64,000 bases of DNA from Paraburkholderia tropica (GCF_914484835.1 NZ_CAJZAR010000046.1:1-64000); one strand, 5' to 3'. Counted from the first letter of the stretch, positions 1 to 9,631 are shown. The notes: a model not told the origin generated them from the letters alone. Program-made: numbers and translations.

Positions 1-412
1 GCAGATCGGCGTCGCTGCGCAGCAGCAGGCGCGAAAGCCCTTCGCGCAGCAGCGCGTTGGTGTCGATACCCACGGGCGGCGGCGGGATGTTCATGCTCAG
101 GTCCACGCGCTGCGCGAGTTCCGCGCGCGGCGCGGACACGAAGGTGCCGAGCGGCCCGCGCGCCTCGATCAGTCCGCGCCGCCGCGCCTCGTTGAAGGCG
201 CGCGTGACGGTGGTGAGATCGACGCCGAGCAGGTTGGCCAGCCCGCGCTGCGCGGGCACGCGGTCGCCGGGCGCGAGCGTGCCGTCGGCCACGGCGCGCT
301 CGATGAAATCGACGAGCTGGAGGTAACGCGGACCGCTGCCGCGCGTGAGCGCCGACGCCCACGGCGAGGCGGCGTGATCGGATTCGGATTCGTGCTCGAT
401 GGGCTGCGTCAT
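1..412 (-). CDS. MocR-type GntR regulator, N-terminal part (runs off the left edge)
   Basis: Only the first 137 codons are in the window. The visible protein opens with a GntR-type winged helix (about residues 28-95), including PAQRGLANLLGVDLTTVTRAF as recognition region. It then enters a linker with the LSMNIPPPP motif that in MocR-family proteins leads into a PLP-dependent aminotransferase-like domain. The family uses PLP or an amino acid ligand to control a divergent gene or its own gene. The start chosen is the ATG at 412; the next gene, cyoA, diverges 191 bp away. Repeated ATGTATG boxes in that gap are probable binding sites. The target pathway cannot be told because the effector domain and left-hand neighbours are missing. 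Confidence 0.85.
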   Translation of the reverse strand, partial: MTQPIEHESESDHAASPWASALTRGSGPRYLQLVDFIERAVADGTLAPGDRVPAQRGLANLLGVDLTTVTRAFNEARRRGLIEARGPLGTFVSAPRAELAQRVDLSMNIPPPPVGIDTNALLREGLSRLLLRSDADL

Positions 413-435
413 TGACCTTGCGTCATCCTGACGCA

Positions 436-509
436 CCATGTATGTATCATGTCTTACTCTAGCATGCGGACACGAATCGCGTAAATCCATACATATGGTG
501 CATGTATGG
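436..509. promoter_or_regulatory. Putative MocR operator boxes and promoter
   Basis: A perfect 8-bp inverted repeat, CCATACAT (487-494) and ATGTATGG (502-509), is followed toward the mocR gene by a further box CCATGTATG (436-444). Between them, on the minus strand, lie TTTACG (485-480) and TAGAGT (461-456) with an 18-bp spacer, a plausible -35/-10 pair reading toward mocR. Boxes on both sides of a promoter are the usual arrangement for MocR-type autoregulation. The binding role is inferred from position and symmetry only. Confidence 0.5.
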
Positions 510-603
510 CCACTGCCGCGGCGGAGCCTGACCAAAGCGGCGAGGCATTCCGGGCACGCGCTGTATCGACGGGTTTGCGCGTTCGTCAACCCTGGAACCC
601 GAC

Positions 604-1632
604 ATGCGCCAATCCCTTTCTCGAAGAGGACCGTCCTTTGAAGGCGGCCCGCCGCAGCCACACTCCACCCACACCTCCCGTTTTCACCCGCCGACAAGCA
701 GGCCGTTACGCGCGGCCGCAACGTTCGCCGCGAGCGGCGCGCTGGCCTTGCTCGGCGGTTGCAGCTCCGTGCTGATGGACCCGAAAGGCGACATCGGCGT
801 GCAGGAAAAGAACCTGATCCTGATCGCGCTCGGCCTGATGCTGCTGGTGGTGATTCCCGTGATCGCGCTCACGCTGTGGTTCGCGTGGCGCTACCGCGCG
901 TCCAACACGGACGCGACCTACGCGCCGAAGTGGGCGCATTCGACCGCGATCGAAGTCATCGTGTGGTCGATTCCCTGTGTGATCGTGCTTACGCTCGGCG
1001 TGCTGATCTGGCGCACGACGCACTCGCTCGATCCGTACAAGCCGATCGAATCGCAGACGAAGCCGATCCGCGTAGATGTGGTCGCGCTCAACTGGAAGTG
1101 GCTGTTCATCTATCCCGATTACGGCGTTGCGTCCGTGAACCAGCTGGCGATTCCGGTCGACACGCCCGTGTCGTTCCGTCTGACCGCCGAGTCGCTGATG
1201 AACTCGTTCTTCATTCCGCAACTGGGCAGCCAGGTCTATGCGATGTCGGGCATGGAAACGAAGCTGCATCTGATCGCGAATGAACCCGGCGTCTACGCGG
1301 GCCGCTCGGCCGCCTTCAGCGGACCGGGTTTCTCCGACATGCACTTCGACACGCTCGCCACCAGCCGCGCCGACTTCGACGCATGGATCGCCCGCGCCAA
1401 AGCCTCGCCCACGATGCTGAGCCGCGGCGCCTACGAGCGCCTCGCGATCCCCGGCGAAAAGACCCCCGTGACGCTCTATTCGAACGTCGCGCCGGGCCTG
1501 TTCGAAGGCGTCGTCGACAAATACATGCGCGACGTTCACGGCAACCCGATTTGCGGCACCGGCGCGAACGTGCCGGCGCTCACCCTCGAACGCAGCGGCG
1601 CGCGCGCGCCCGCCATCCTGGCAGCGGAGTAA
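604..1632 (+). CDS. cyoA: Cytochrome bo3 ubiquinol oxidase subunit II
   Basis: Subunit II of the proton-pumping quinol oxidase. The 342-residue product has a lipoprotein signal ending in a LLGGC lipobox (Cys about 53), two membrane helices (about 70-95 and 115-140) and a periplasmic cupredoxin domain. It carries the family stretches MNSFFIPQLGSQVYAMSGM and LHLIANEPG. The C-x3-C CuA ligands of cytochrome c oxidases are absent, as expected for a quinol oxidase. The region before the lipobox is unusually long (about 35 residues before the hydrophobic stretch); no better in-frame start is visible, so the ATG at 604 is kept with some doubt. First gene of cyoABCD; cyoB follows after 6 bp. Confidence 0.95.
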   Translation: MRQSLSRRGPSFEGGPPQPHSTHTSRFHPPTSRPLRAAATFAASGALALLGGCSSVLMDPKGDIGVQEKNLILIALGLMLLVVIPVIALTLWFAWRYRASNTDATYAPKWAHSTAIEVIVWSIPCVIVLTLGVLIWRTTHSLDPYKPIESQTKPIRVDVVALNWKWLFIYPDYGVASVNQLAIPVDTPVSFRLTAESLMNSFFIPQLGSQVYAMSGMETKLHLIANEPGVYAGRSAAFSGPGFSDMHFDTLATSRADFDAWIARAKASPTMLSRGAYERLAIPGEKTPVTLYSNVAPGLFEGVVDKYMRDVHGNPICGTGANVPALTLERSGARAPAILAAE

Positions 1633-1638
1633 TCACAC

Positions 1639-3630
1639 ATGTTCGGAAAACTCACGCTCGATGCCGTACCCTGGCACGAGCCGATCATCATGGGCACCGG
1701 CGCCGTCGTGGCGCTCGGCGGCCTTGTCCTGCTCGCCGCGATCACGTTCGCGGGGAAGTGGGGCTATCTGTGGCGCGAGTGGCTGACCTCGGTCGATCAC
1801 AAGCGCATCGGCGTCATGTACATCATTCTCGCGATCGTGATGCTGCTGCGCGGTTTCGCCGACGCGATCATGATGCGCGCGCAACAGGCGCTCGCTTACG
1901 GCGACGCGGCCGGCTATCTGCCGCCGCATCACTACGACCAGATCTTCACGGCGCACGGCGTCATCATGATCTTCTTCGTGGCCACGCCGCTGATTCTCGG
2001 ACTGATGAACGTGGTCGTGCCGTTGCAGATCGGCGCGCGCGACGTCGCGTATCCGTTCGTGAATTCGCTGTCGTTCTGGCTCTCGGTCGTGGGCGCGATT
2101 CTCGTGATGGTCTCGATGTTCGTCGGCGATTTCGCGGCCACGGGCTGGGTCGCGTATCCGCCGCTCTCGGAACTGGGCTACAGTCCAACGGTGGGCATGG
2201 ACTACTACATCTGGTCGTTGCAGGTGTCGGGTCTGGGCACGACGCTCTCGGGCATCAACTTCATCGTGACGATCCTGCGCATGCGCGCGCCGGGCATGAA
2301 GCTGATGATGATGCCGGTGTTCGTGTGGACCGCGCTCATCACCAACATCCTGATCGTCGCGGTGTTTCCGGTGCTCACCGGCACGCTCGCGCTGCTCACG
2401 ATGGACCGCTATCTCGACATGCACTTCTTCACGAACGAGCTTGGCGGCAACGCGATGATGTACATCAACCTGATCTGGGTGTGGGGCCACCCCGAGGTGT
2501 ACATCCTGATCCTGCCCGCGTTCGGCGCGTACTCGGAAATCATCGCGACGTTCTCCGGTAAGCCGCTGTTCGGCTACAAGTCGATGGTGTACGCGACGTC
2601 CTCGATCGGCATTCTCTCGTTCTTCGTGTGGCTGCATCACTTCTTCACGATGGGCTCGGGCGCGAACGTGAACGCGTTCTTCGGCATCATGACCACGGTG
2701 ATTTCGATCCCGACCGGCGTGAAGCTGTTCAACTGGCTGTTCACGATGTATCGCGGCCGCATCCGCTATCACAGCGCCACGCTCTGGACCATCGGCTTCA
2801 TGGTGACGTTCGCCGTGGGCGGCATGACGGGCGTGCTGCTGGCCGTGCCGGGCGCGGACTTCGTGCTGCACAACTCGCTGTTCCTCGTTGCGCACTTCCA
2901 TAACGTGATCATCGGCGGCGTGGTGTTCGGCTGCCTCGCGGGCATCAGCTTCTGGTTCCCGAAGGTGTTCGGCTTCACGCTCAACGAGTTCTGGGGCAAG
3001 GTCTCGTTCTGGTGCTGGCTGATCGGTTACTGGCTCGCGTTCACGCCGCTCTACATCCTCGGCTTCGAAGGCATGACGCGCCGCATGAACCATTACGAAG
3101 TGGCGTCGTGGCATCCGTGGCTCGTGGTGGCGCTGGTGGGCGCGGTGTTCGTCGGCCTCGGCATTCTCGCGCTGGTCGTGCAGATCTACGTGAGCATCCG
3201 CGACCGCGATCTGAACCGCGACGTTACCGGCGATCCGTGGGATGGCCGCAGCCTCGAATGGTCGACTTCGTCGCCCGCGCCGTTCTACAACTTCGCCGTG
3301 ATGCCGAAGATCACCTCGATGGAACAGCACTGGGACAACAAGGAAGCGGGCACCGCGTACAAGCAGGCCGAGCACTACGAAGACATCCACATGCCGCGCA
3401 ATACGGGCGCGGGTTTCATCATCGCTGCGTTCAGCCTGCTGTTCGGCTTCGCCGCGGTGTGGCACATGTGGCTGTTCGCGGCGGCGGGGCTCATCGGCAT
3501 GATCGTGACGTTCATCGTGCGCAGCTATGACCAGGACGTCGATTACTGGGTGCCGGCGGCGGAAGTCGCGCGCATCGAAAACGCGCGCTTCGCGCAGCTC
3601 GCGGAACTGGACATCAAGGAGGCTGCGTAA
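1639..3630 (+). CDS. cyoB: Cytochrome bo3 ubiquinol oxidase subunit I
   Basis: Catalytic heme-copper subunit that reduces oxygen to water using ubiquinol electrons and pumps protons across the inner membrane. The 663-residue polytopic protein shows the expected ligands: the heme b histidine in [11 protein letters not shown], the cross-linked His-Tyr in WGHPEVYI, the CuB pair in WLHHFF, and the heme histidines in [11 protein letters not shown]. The N-terminal segment [12 protein letters not shown] is typical. Length matches E. coli CyoB. It is tightly packed between cyoA (6 bp) and cyoC (3 bp), so translation is likely coupled. Confidence 0.98.
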   Translation: MFGKLTLDAVPWHEPIIMGTGAVVALGGLVLLAAITFAGKWGYLWREWLTSVDHKRIGVMYIILAIVMLLRGFADAIMMRAQQALAYGDAAGYLPPHHYDQIFTAHGVIMIFFVATPLILGLMNVVVPLQIGARDVAYPFVNSLSFWLSVVGAILVMVSMFVGDFAATGWVAYPPLSELGYSPTVGMDYYIWSLQVSGLGTTLSGINFIVTILRMRAPGMKLMMMPVFVWTALITNILIVAVFPVLTGTLALLTMDRYLDMHFFTNELGGNAMMYINLIWVWGHPEVYILILPAFGAYSEIIATFSGKPLFGYKSMVYATSSIGILSFFVWLHHFFTMGSGANVNAFFGIMTTVISIPTGVKLFNWLFTMYRGRIRYHSATLWTIGFMVTFAVGGMTGVLLAVPGADFVLHNSLFLVAHFHNVIIGGVVFGCLAGISFWFPKVFGFTLNEFWGKVSFWCWLIGYWLAFTPLYILGFEGMTRRMNHYEVASWHPWLVVALVGAVFVGLGILALVVQIYVSIRDRDLNRDVTGDPWDGRSLEWSTSSPAPFYNFAVMPKITSMEQHWDNKEAGTAYKQAEHYEDIHMPRNTGAGFIIAAFSLLFGFAAVWHMWLFAAAGLIGMIVTFIVRSYDQDVDYWVPAAEVARIENARFAQLAELDIKEAA

Positions 3631-3633
3631 GTC

Positions 3634-4242
3634 ATGGCGCACGCTGCAACGACACATCACGGACACGCTCAAGATCACGGCCACGGCGACAACACCAAGA
3701 CGACGCTCGGCTTCTGGATCTACCTGATGAGCGACTGTCTGATCTTCGCGACGCTGTTCGCCACCTTCGGCGTGCTCGCGAACGCGACGGCCGGCGGTCC
3801 CGGCGCGAAGGAATTGTTCGAACTGCCTTATGTGCTGGGCGAAACGCTGTTGCTGCTCGCGAGCAGCGTGACGTTCGGCATGGCGATGCTGAATCTGCAC
3901 GCAGGCAAGCGCGCGCAGGTGATCGTGTGGCTTGCGATCACGTTCGCGTTCGGCGCAGGTTTCGTCGGCATGGAAGTGAACGAGTTCGCGAAGCTCATCG
4001 CCGATGGCGCGGGTCCGCATACGAGCGCGTATCTCTCGGCGTATTTCACGCTGGTCGGCACGCACGGTCTGCACGTGACGGCGGGTCTGCTGTGGATCGC
4101 GATCATGATGCACCAGACCTTCAAGTTCGGTCTGACCGACGCGATCCAGCGCCGCCTCGCGTGCCTGAGCCTCTTTTGGCACTTTCTCGATCTCGTGTGG
4201 ATCTGCGTGTTTACCTTTGTCTATCTGCGAGGTGTGCTGTGA
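3634..4242 (+). CDS. cyoC: Cytochrome bo3 ubiquinol oxidase subunit III
   Basis: Membrane subunit III that stabilises the oxidase. The 202-residue product has a His-rich N-terminus ([13 protein letters not shown]) followed by five predicted helices. Family stretches are [24 protein letters not shown] and [17 protein letters not shown]. Its TGA stop overlaps the GTG start of cyoD by 3 bases, which points to translational coupling within the operon. Confidence 0.96.
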   Translation: MAHAATTHHGHAQDHGHGDNTKTTLGFWIYLMSDCLIFATLFATFGVLANATAGGPGAKELFELPYVLGETLLLLASSVTFGMAMLNLHAGKRAQVIVWLAITFAFGAGFVGMEVNEFAKLIADGAGPHTSAYLSAYFTLVGTHGLHVTAGLLWIAIMMHQTFKFGLTDAIQRRLACLSLFWHFLDLVWICVFTFVYLRGVL

Positions 4243-4610
4243 GCCATTCTCATGTTAATCATGCGGCCCCGCAGAGCGGCCACGGCAGCTTCAAGGGCTA
4301 CATGATCGGCACGGTGCTGTCGCTCGTGCTCACGCTCGCGTCGTTCGGCGTGGTGATGTTTCATCTCGTGCCGCCCGCGATGGGGCTCGTGGCGATCGTC
4401 GTGCTGTGCGTCGCGCAGCTCGTCGTGCAGCTCGGCTACTTTCTGCATATCGGATCGTCGCGCAGCCAGCGTGCGAACACCGGCATCTTTATTTGCACGG
4501 CATTTCTGATTGCGGTGATCGTCGGGCTGTCGCTGTGGGTCATGCACAACGCGAACGTCAACATGATGCCGACGCATATCAGCGTCGAGCGCGCGATGGC
4601 GCACGATTGA
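4239..4610 (+). CDS. cyoD: Cytochrome bo3 ubiquinol oxidase subunit IV
   Basis: Small accessory subunit (123 aa, three helices) needed for assembly of the CuB site. The start is a GTG overlapping the cyoC stop, giving the natural N-terminus [16 protein letters not shown] before the conserved [12 protein letters not shown] and QLGYFLHI stretches. Last gene of the operon: a strong terminator follows, and no heme O synthase gene (cyoE) is attached, so heme O must come from a gene elsewhere such as ctaB. Confidence 0.94.
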   Translation: MSHSHVNHAAPQSGHGSFKGYMIGTVLSLVLTLASFGVVMFHLVPPAMGLVAIVVLCVAQLVVQLGYFLHIGSSRSQRANTGIFICTAFLIAVIVGLSLWVMHNANVNMMPTHISVERAMAHD

Positions 4611-4651
4611 GGCGATCGCGTTCGATTGCTTTCGATCGCGAATTCTCGAAT

Positions 4652-4689
4652 AAAAGCCCCGCGCGGTGTGAGCCGCGCGGGGCTTTTTT
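4652..4689. terminator. Bidirectional terminator between cyoD and bfr
   Basis: A 15-bp stem, AAAAGCCCCGCGCGG paired with CCGCGCGGGGCTTTT, is followed by a T run. On the minus strand the A run gives the same structure, so it can end both the cyo operon and the convergent bacterioferritin gene. Confidence 0.9.
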
Positions 4690-4702
4690 ATGCGTCGCTG
4701 AA

Positions 4703-5179
4703 TCAGCTAACCGAGCCGATGCTCGACTGCTGATAATTCTGGATGCCGATCTTGTCGATCAGGTCGATCTGCGTTTCGAGCCAGTCGATATGATCTTCGG
4801 TGTCGTCGAGAATTTCGACGAAGATTTCCCTCGACACGAAGTCGCTCACCGATTCGCAATACGCGATGGCTTCCTTGCATTGCGCCTGCGCGATGCGTTC
4901 GAGCTTGAGATCGCATTCGAGCATTTCGCCCGTGCTTTCGCCGATCAACAGCTTGCCGAGGTCTTGCAGATTGGGCAGGCCGTCGAGCATGAAAATGCGC
5001 TCGATCAGCTTGTCCGCGTGCTTCATCTCCTCGATCGATTCGTCATATTCATGCTTGCCGAGCGCGGTCAGCCCCCAATGTTTGTAGAGGCGCGCATGCA
5101 GGAAATACTGATTGATGGCCGTGAGCTCGTTCTTGAGTTCGGCGTTCAGATATTCGATAACTTTCGGATCGGCTTGCAT
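4703..5179 (-). CDS. bfr: Bacterioferritin
   Basis: Iron-storage 24-mer subunit, 158 aa, the family's usual length. Ferroxidase residues are visible: Glu in [10 protein letters not shown]-x2-H in EEMKHADKL, and E-x2-H in [11 protein letters not shown]. The methionine of EEMKHADKL is the heme axial ligand in this family. The ATG at 5179 is chosen because AGGAG lies just upstream (AGGAGAACCTC-ATG); a longer reading has an unlikely N-terminus. Stand-alone gene, convergent with cyoD; no ferredoxin (bfd) gene is adjacent. It would buffer cytosolic iron and oxidise Fe(II). Confidence 0.96.
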   Translation of the reverse strand: MQADPKVIEYLNAELKNELTAINQYFLHARLYKHWGLTALGKHEYDESIEEMKHADKLIERIFMLDGLPNLQDLGKLLIGESTGEMLECDLKLERIAQAQCKEAIAYCESVSDFVSREIFVEILDDTEDHIDWLETQIDLIDKIGIQNYQQSSIGSVS

Positions 5180-5344
5180 GAGGTTCTCCTGACCGTGTCG
5201 GTGGGCGCGTGGGCATACCAGGAGGATAGACAGTCGGCGCGGCGACCGCGCGAACGACGGCGTCAACCAGAATTATTCGCAGTTACAGCCTGAATTGTCG
5301 GCCAGCGTCACGTCCGTTCACGCCGACCTGGCGCCGATGATTCG

Positions 5345-6628
5345 TCAATCGGTGCTACCTGTCGCGTCATCGTTGAACATGCCGGTTTCGCGCAACTGCT
5401 TCAGCCGCGCGTAGACGGTCGTGCGCGAGATGCGCAATTGCCGTGCCACGGCGGCCACGTTGCCGTTGTGGTCGAGCATCGCCTGCTGCACTGCGCCGAG
5501 CGTGTGTTCTTCGAGACTCGCGCCGGTTTTAGCGGCGGTTTTGTCAGCGGGCTCAGCCGGTTCCCGCGCCCCGTCTTTCGGCGCTGCTCCGGCAGGGGCG
5601 GCATGACCGGCATGTCCTGCGTAATCGGCATGATCGCCGAATCCGGCCCCCACGCGCCGCGCCGTGCTGCGATTGAGCGGCGCGCGCGCATAGTGCATCC
5701 ACACGTGACTGCCGTCCGCGCGCGCGATGCGCTGCGGACCGCGCTGAGGTTTGAGCAGACGCCTGAGCAGCGCGGGCGGCGCGTCGTCGAAGAGATCGTG
5801 CAGCGAGACACCCGGCAGCGGCGCGCCGTAGGGCAAGCCGAGAATGCGCCGCGCCATGCGGCTCGCGGCGCGCAAATCGCCGTTCTCCTCGACGGCCAGC
5901 ACGCCCGCGAGCGGCGTGGCGAGCCAGCGCGGATCGTGCTGAACGCGCAGCAAATGACAGCCGCGCAAAGTCGCGAATAAACGCTGTTCAGCCGCGAGCG
6001 CGGCCAGCCGGAACTGCTCCTTGACCTGCGCGAGATCGCGCTGGCCCGTGCCGGTGAGATCGAGCGCGCCGATCACTTCGCCATGCAGCCCGAACAGCGG
6101 CACTGCGAGGCAGGACACGCGCTCGAACTGGTCGAGATAATGCTGGCCGTTCGCGACCGTCACCTCGATGCCTTCGTGCAGCACGCAACTGGGCGCCGTC
6201 GTGCCGATATGCGATTCGAGAATGCGCCGCCCCGCGATGATCGGCAGGATCAGATCGTCATCGCAGGCGGGGCTGCGGCGTGCATGGACGACGGTGCCGT
6301 GCGGATTCACGCAGAAGATGGTCCAGTCGTCGCCGCCGAAGGCGTCCCAGAGCTGCTCGATTTCATCGACGATGCAGCTATAGAGCCGCCGGTCTTCGTG
6401 CGATTCGCGCACGCTGCGCGTGCCCTTGAGCAACTCGTATTCGGGCGCCTGCCGCGGCAGCACGCCCGCGTCGCGCGAACGCGCCCAGGAGCGCGCGACC
6501 GATTCGGGCAGCAGATCCGGCATGAGCGCGGCGGGCAGTTGCTCGCCGTCGCCGAAACGCTCGCGGGCCGAATGCAGCCGCGCGAGCGCGCTGGCCTGCA
6601 CGGTTTCCGGCGCGGACTTGCGATTCAT
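5345..6628 (-). CDS. GAF-domain regulator with Fis-type HTH, lacking the AAA+ domain
   Basis: A 427-aa protein resembling the ends of AcoR-type activators. The N-terminal part (about 20-215) matches the AcoR GAF-containing input region (SWARSRDAGV, GTTAPSCVLHEG, CLAVPLFGLHGEVIGALDLTG). A middle PAS-like part follows, then an Ala/Pro-rich linker. The C-terminus ends in a Fis-type helix-turn-helix (GNVAAVARQLRISRTTVYARL). The sigma-54 AAA+ ATPase with its GAFTGA loop is absent. The ATG at 6628 has GGGAG 6 nt upstream. It lies just downstream of the aldehyde/alcohol dehydrogenase genes on the same strand and probably senses an aromatic or alcohol substrate; that role is inferred from context. 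Confidence 0.8.
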   Translation of the reverse strand: MNRKSAPETVQASALARLHSARERFGDGEQLPAALMPDLLPESVARSWARSRDAGVLPRQAPEYELLKGTRSVRESHEDRRLYSCIVDEIEQLWDAFGGDDWTIFCVNPHGTVVHARRSPACDDDLILPIIAGRRILESHIGTTAPSCVLHEGIEVTVANGQHYLDQFERVSCLAVPLFGLHGEVIGALDLTGTGQRDLAQVKEQFRLAALAAEQRLFATLRGCHLLRVQHDPRWLATPLAGVLAVEENGDLRAASRMARRILGLPYGAPLPGVSLHDLFDDAPPALLRRLLKPQRGPQRIARADGSHVWMHYARAPLNRSTARRVGAGFGDHADYAGHAGHAAPAGAAPKDGAREPAEPADKTAAKTGASLEEHTLGAVQQAMLDHNGNVAAVARQLRISRTTVYARLKQLRETGMFNDDATGSTD

Positions 6629-6835
6629 GCGGGCTCCCGTCGTGGCATGGGGTGAAGCAACAAGGGTGGTGCGAAAACGAAAGGACGGGCGGCGCGGCAC
6701 TTTAGGGGCGCCATGCCGTCCGTCCGGGCCAAAGCCGCGCGCGGGGCGCGGCGCAGGCGGGCTCATGCGAGGATACCGCAGCCGGCGCGCGCCTGACGTC
6801 GCGCCCGCAGTCACACGCTGCAACGTATGAGAACG

Positions 6836-7954
6836 TCAGGCGTGCGAGAAACGCAGGATCGGCTTGAGCGTGACGCCGCGCGTGCTGTCCTCGGCGGCCT
6901 CGTTGATCTGCTCGACGGGATAGAACTTCACGAGCTTGTCGAACGGAAAACGCCCTTGCTGATACAGCTCGACGAGTTGCGGAATGAAGCGTTGCGGAAC
7001 GCTGTCGCCTTCCACGATGCCGCGAATCGTGCGGCCGTTCAGTAGCAGGCTGTTGATGTCGAACTCGGCCTTGGTGCCGAGCGGCGGCGCGCCCACCACG
7101 CCGATCGCGCCCAGCGTACCGAGCGATTCGATCGCGCTCGACAGCACCGGCGCAATGCCCGTCGATTCGAGCGCGAAGTTCACGCCGCCGCCCGTGATCG
7201 CGCGGATCGTCTCGACCACGTCGACTTCGCGGCTGTTGATCGTGTGCGTCGCGCCCAGTTCCTTCGCGAGTTCGAGCCGCGAGGGCACGATATCGACGGC
7301 GATGATGGTGGTCGCGCCCGCCACGCGCGCGGCCATCACCGCGGAGAGGCCGACCGCGCCCGCGCCGAAGCTCGCGAAGCTGCTGCCCGGCGTGACCTTG
7401 AGCGAGTTGATGACGGCGCCCGCGCCGGTCTGGATGCCGCAGCCGAGCGGCCCGAGCAGTTCGAGCGGCGCGTCTTTCGACACTTTGATCGCGTTGTTTT
7501 CGCGGGCGAGCGCGTGGCTCGCGAACGACGACTGGGCGAAGAAGTGATCGTGCAGCGGACGGCCTTCCTCGTCTTCGATGGCGGTGTGGCCCTCGAGATC
7601 GGCGCCGCCGAAGTTCAGGCCGAAGAAGTGGCTGCAATACGCGCCGTGGCCGCCCGCGCAAGGCTGGCAATGTCCGCACGCGCCATAGGTCAGCACGACG
7701 TGATCGCCGGGCTGGAGGTTCTTCACGCCGGGGCCGACCGCTTCGACCACGCCCGCGCCTTCGTGCCCGAGCACGGCGGGCAGCGGCACGGGATAGTACT
7801 GGTCGCGCACGATCAGGTCGGTGTGGCACAGGCCGGTGGCCACCACACGCACCAGCACTTCGTCGTCTTTCGGGCCGCGCAGGCGTGCTTTCTGGATCGT
7901 GAACGGCTCGCCTTTGCCGCGCGCGACGGCTGCCGTGACGGTTGTCGTACTCAT
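6836..7954 (-). CDS. Zinc-dependent NAD alcohol dehydrogenase (aryl/benzyl alcohol type)
   Basis: Medium-chain dehydrogenase of 372 aa that would oxidise an alcohol, perhaps aromatic, to its aldehyde. Catalytic zinc ligands are in GLCHTD, GHEGAG and a later Cys in GPLGCGIQTGAG. The structural zinc Cys set lies in ACGHCQPCAGGHGAYC. The Rossmann region follows (ASFGAGAVGLSAVMAAR). ATG 7954 has AGGAG upstream. It follows the aldehyde dehydrogenase gene by 41 bp on the same strand, so the pair can convert an alcohol to a carboxylate. The exact substrate is not readable from the sequence. Confidence 0.88.
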   Translation of the reverse strand: MSTTTVTAAVARGKGEPFTIQKARLRGPKDDEVLVRVVATGLCHTDLIVRDQYYPVPLPAVLGHEGAGVVEAVGPGVKNLQPGDHVVLTYGACGHCQPCAGGHGAYCSHFFGLNFGGADLEGHTAIEDEEGRPLHDHFFAQSSFASHALARENNAIKVSKDAPLELLGPLGCGIQTGAGAVINSLKVTPGSSFASFGAGAVGLSAVMAARVAGATTIIAVDIVPSRLELAKELGATHTINSREVDVVETIRAITGGGVNFALESTGIAPVLSSAIESLGTLGAIGVVGAPPLGTKAEFDINSLLLNGRTIRGIVEGDSVPQRFIPQLVELYQQGRFPFDKLVKFYPVEQINEAAEDSTRGVTLKPILRFSHA

Positions 7955-7995
7955 GTTGCGTCTCCTTGTGTCGATGGCTTCGATTGTGTCGAGGT

Positions 7996-9468
7996 TCAGA
8001 TCGGGTAGAGCGGCGCTTCGCCCTTGACCGTGAGCCATTGCCATTGCGTGAATTCTTCCCAGTTCGCCGGGCCGCCGATGCTCGTGCCGTTGCCCGACGC
8101 GCCCACGCCGCCGAACGGATTGATCACTTCGTCGTTGACGGTCTGATCGTTGATATGCAGCAGGCCCGTGCGCAGCCGCTCGCCCATGCGCAGCGCACGG
8201 CCCACGTTCGACGTGACCACGGCCATCGATAGTCCGTACTCCGTATCGTTGGCGAGCGCGATGGCTTCGTCGTCGCTATCGAAGGGCACGACCACGGCTA
8301 CCGGGCCGAAGATTTCCTCGTTGAATGCGGGGTTTTGCGCGGTCACGCCGCTCAGCACGGTCGGCTCGAAAAACAGGTCGCGGAAGCCGCCGCCCGTTTC
8401 GACGCGCGCGCCCGCGTCCTTTGCGGCGGCCAGCACGCGCGCGACGTGATCGCGCTGCGCGGCGTTGATGATCGGGCCGAGCGCGACGTTTTCGGTGGCC
8501 GGGTCGCCGACCGTGAGGCTTTGGGCCTTCGCGACCAGTTTTTCCACGAAACGATCGTAAATCTTGCGCTGCACGAGCACGCGGCCCGTCGCCATGCAGA
8601 TCTGCCCCTGATGCAGATACGCGCCCCAGGCGGTGTTGGCGACGGCCAGATCGAGATCGGCGTCGTCGAGCACGATCAGCGAATTCTTGCCGCCCAGTTC
8701 GAGCGAAACCTTCTTCAGATGCCGTCCGGCCGCCTCGCCGACCTTGCGGCCCGCGCCCGTCGAGCCCGTGAACTGGATCATGGCGATGTGCGGATCGCTC
8801 GTGAGCGCCGCGCCCGCCGCGCCGTCACCGGGCAGCACGTGCAGCACGCCCGCGGGCAGGCCCGCGAGTTCGAACAGACGCGCGATCGCGAAGCCGCCGC
8901 AAACCGAGGTGCGCGGATCGGGCTTGAGCACCACGGCGTTGCCGAGCGCGAGCGCGGGTGCAACGGCGCGCATCGCCAGATAGAGCGGGAAGTTGAACGG
9001 CGAGATCACGCCGACCACGCCCAGCGGGCGGCGGCGCGCGAGCGAGAGGCGGCCGGGCACCGAGGGCAGCACTTCGCCCGCCGAGCGCGAGGGCAGCGCG
9101 CTCGCTTCGTGCAGCGCCTTGACGGTCGCCTGGGTTTCGAAGCCGGCCTTGCCGCGCGTCGAGCCGCTTTCGTGCACGATCCAGCCGGCGATTTCGTCGA
9201 AGGCGTCTTCGGCGAGGCGCGCGGCGCGGCGCAGCACGGCGGCGCGTTCGTCGTAGGGCAGCGCGGCCCACGCCTGCTGCGCGTCGAACGCGGCCTTCGA
9301 CGATTCGGCGACCAACGCGGCGTCGGCCATGCCGATGCTCGCGAGACGCTTGCCCGTCGCGGGTTCGAGGACGTCGGCGCTCGTGGTGCCGTCGCGCCAG
9401 GCGCCGGTGAAGAGGCGGCCTTGCCAGACGTCGCTGTCGAGAATGCGGGGGGAAGAGGTGACGCTCAT
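7996..9468 (-). CDS. NAD-dependent aldehyde dehydrogenase (benzaldehyde dehydrogenase-like)
   Basis: ALDH-superfamily enzyme of 490 aa. Visible features are the catalytic Cys (about 290, QGQICMATGR), the general-base Glu (about 254, SLELGGKNS), the oxyanion Asn region ISPFNFPLY and the cofactor-binding FTGSTGAGRKVGE. The C-terminus WQWLTVKGEAPLYP resembles benzaldehyde and vanillin-type dehydrogenases. ATG 9468 has AAGGAG upstream. First gene of a probable operon with the downstream alcohol dehydrogenase; the GAF regulator follows. Aromatic specificity is inference. Confidence 0.88.
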   Translation of the reverse strand: MSVTSSPRILDSDVWQGRLFTGAWRDGTTSADVLEPATGKRLASIGMADAALVAESSKAAFDAQQAWAALPYDERAAVLRRAARLAEDAFDEIAGWIVHESGSTRGKAGFETQATVKALHEASALPSRSAGEVLPSVPGRLSLARRRPLGVVGVISPFNFPLYLAMRAVAPALALGNAVVLKPDPRTSVCGGFAIARLFELAGLPAGVLHVLPGDGAAGAALTSDPHIAMIQFTGSTGAGRKVGEAAGRHLKKVSLELGGKNSLIVLDDADLDLAVANTAWGAYLHQGQICMATGRVLVQRKIYDRFVEKLVAKAQSLTVGDPATENVALGPIINAAQRDHVARVLAAAKDAGARVETGGGFRDLFFEPTVLSGVTAQNPAFNEEIFGPVAVVVPFDSDDEAIALANDTEYGLSMAVVTSNVGRALRMGERLRTGLLHINDQTVNDEVINPFGGVGASGNGTSIGGPANWEEFTQWQWLTVKGEAPLYPI

Positions 9469-9569
9469 GCTGACTCCTTGAAACCTGGAACCTGGAAATG
9501 GGGGCGGCGGTATCGACGGCACGCGCCATCGACGCAACGACGCGAGGTTAAGGAATGAGGGCCAGCGTC

Positions 9570-9584
9570 ACAATCGGGAATTGT
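9570..9584. promoter_or_regulatory. Inverted repeat upstream of the ALDH/ADH operon
   Basis: ACAAT-CGGGA-ATTGT, a perfect 5-bp inverted repeat with a 5-bp spacer, lies about 100 bp upstream of the aldehyde dehydrogenase start. It could be an operator for the Fis-type regulator encoded by the same set. No sigma-54 -24/-12 element could be recognised nearby. Confidence 0.3.
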
Positions 9585-9631
9585 TCGCGTCCCGCAAGGC
9601 CCCGTCGCGGCGGGGCCGCGCGCGGTAAAGC

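Noticed and set aside
1633..4182. A very long open frame on the minus strand opposite cyoB and cyoC
   Set aside because: Its product is Arg/His/Glu-rich low-complexity sequence, as antisense frames of high-GC genes are, while the plus strand encodes clear oxidase subunits.
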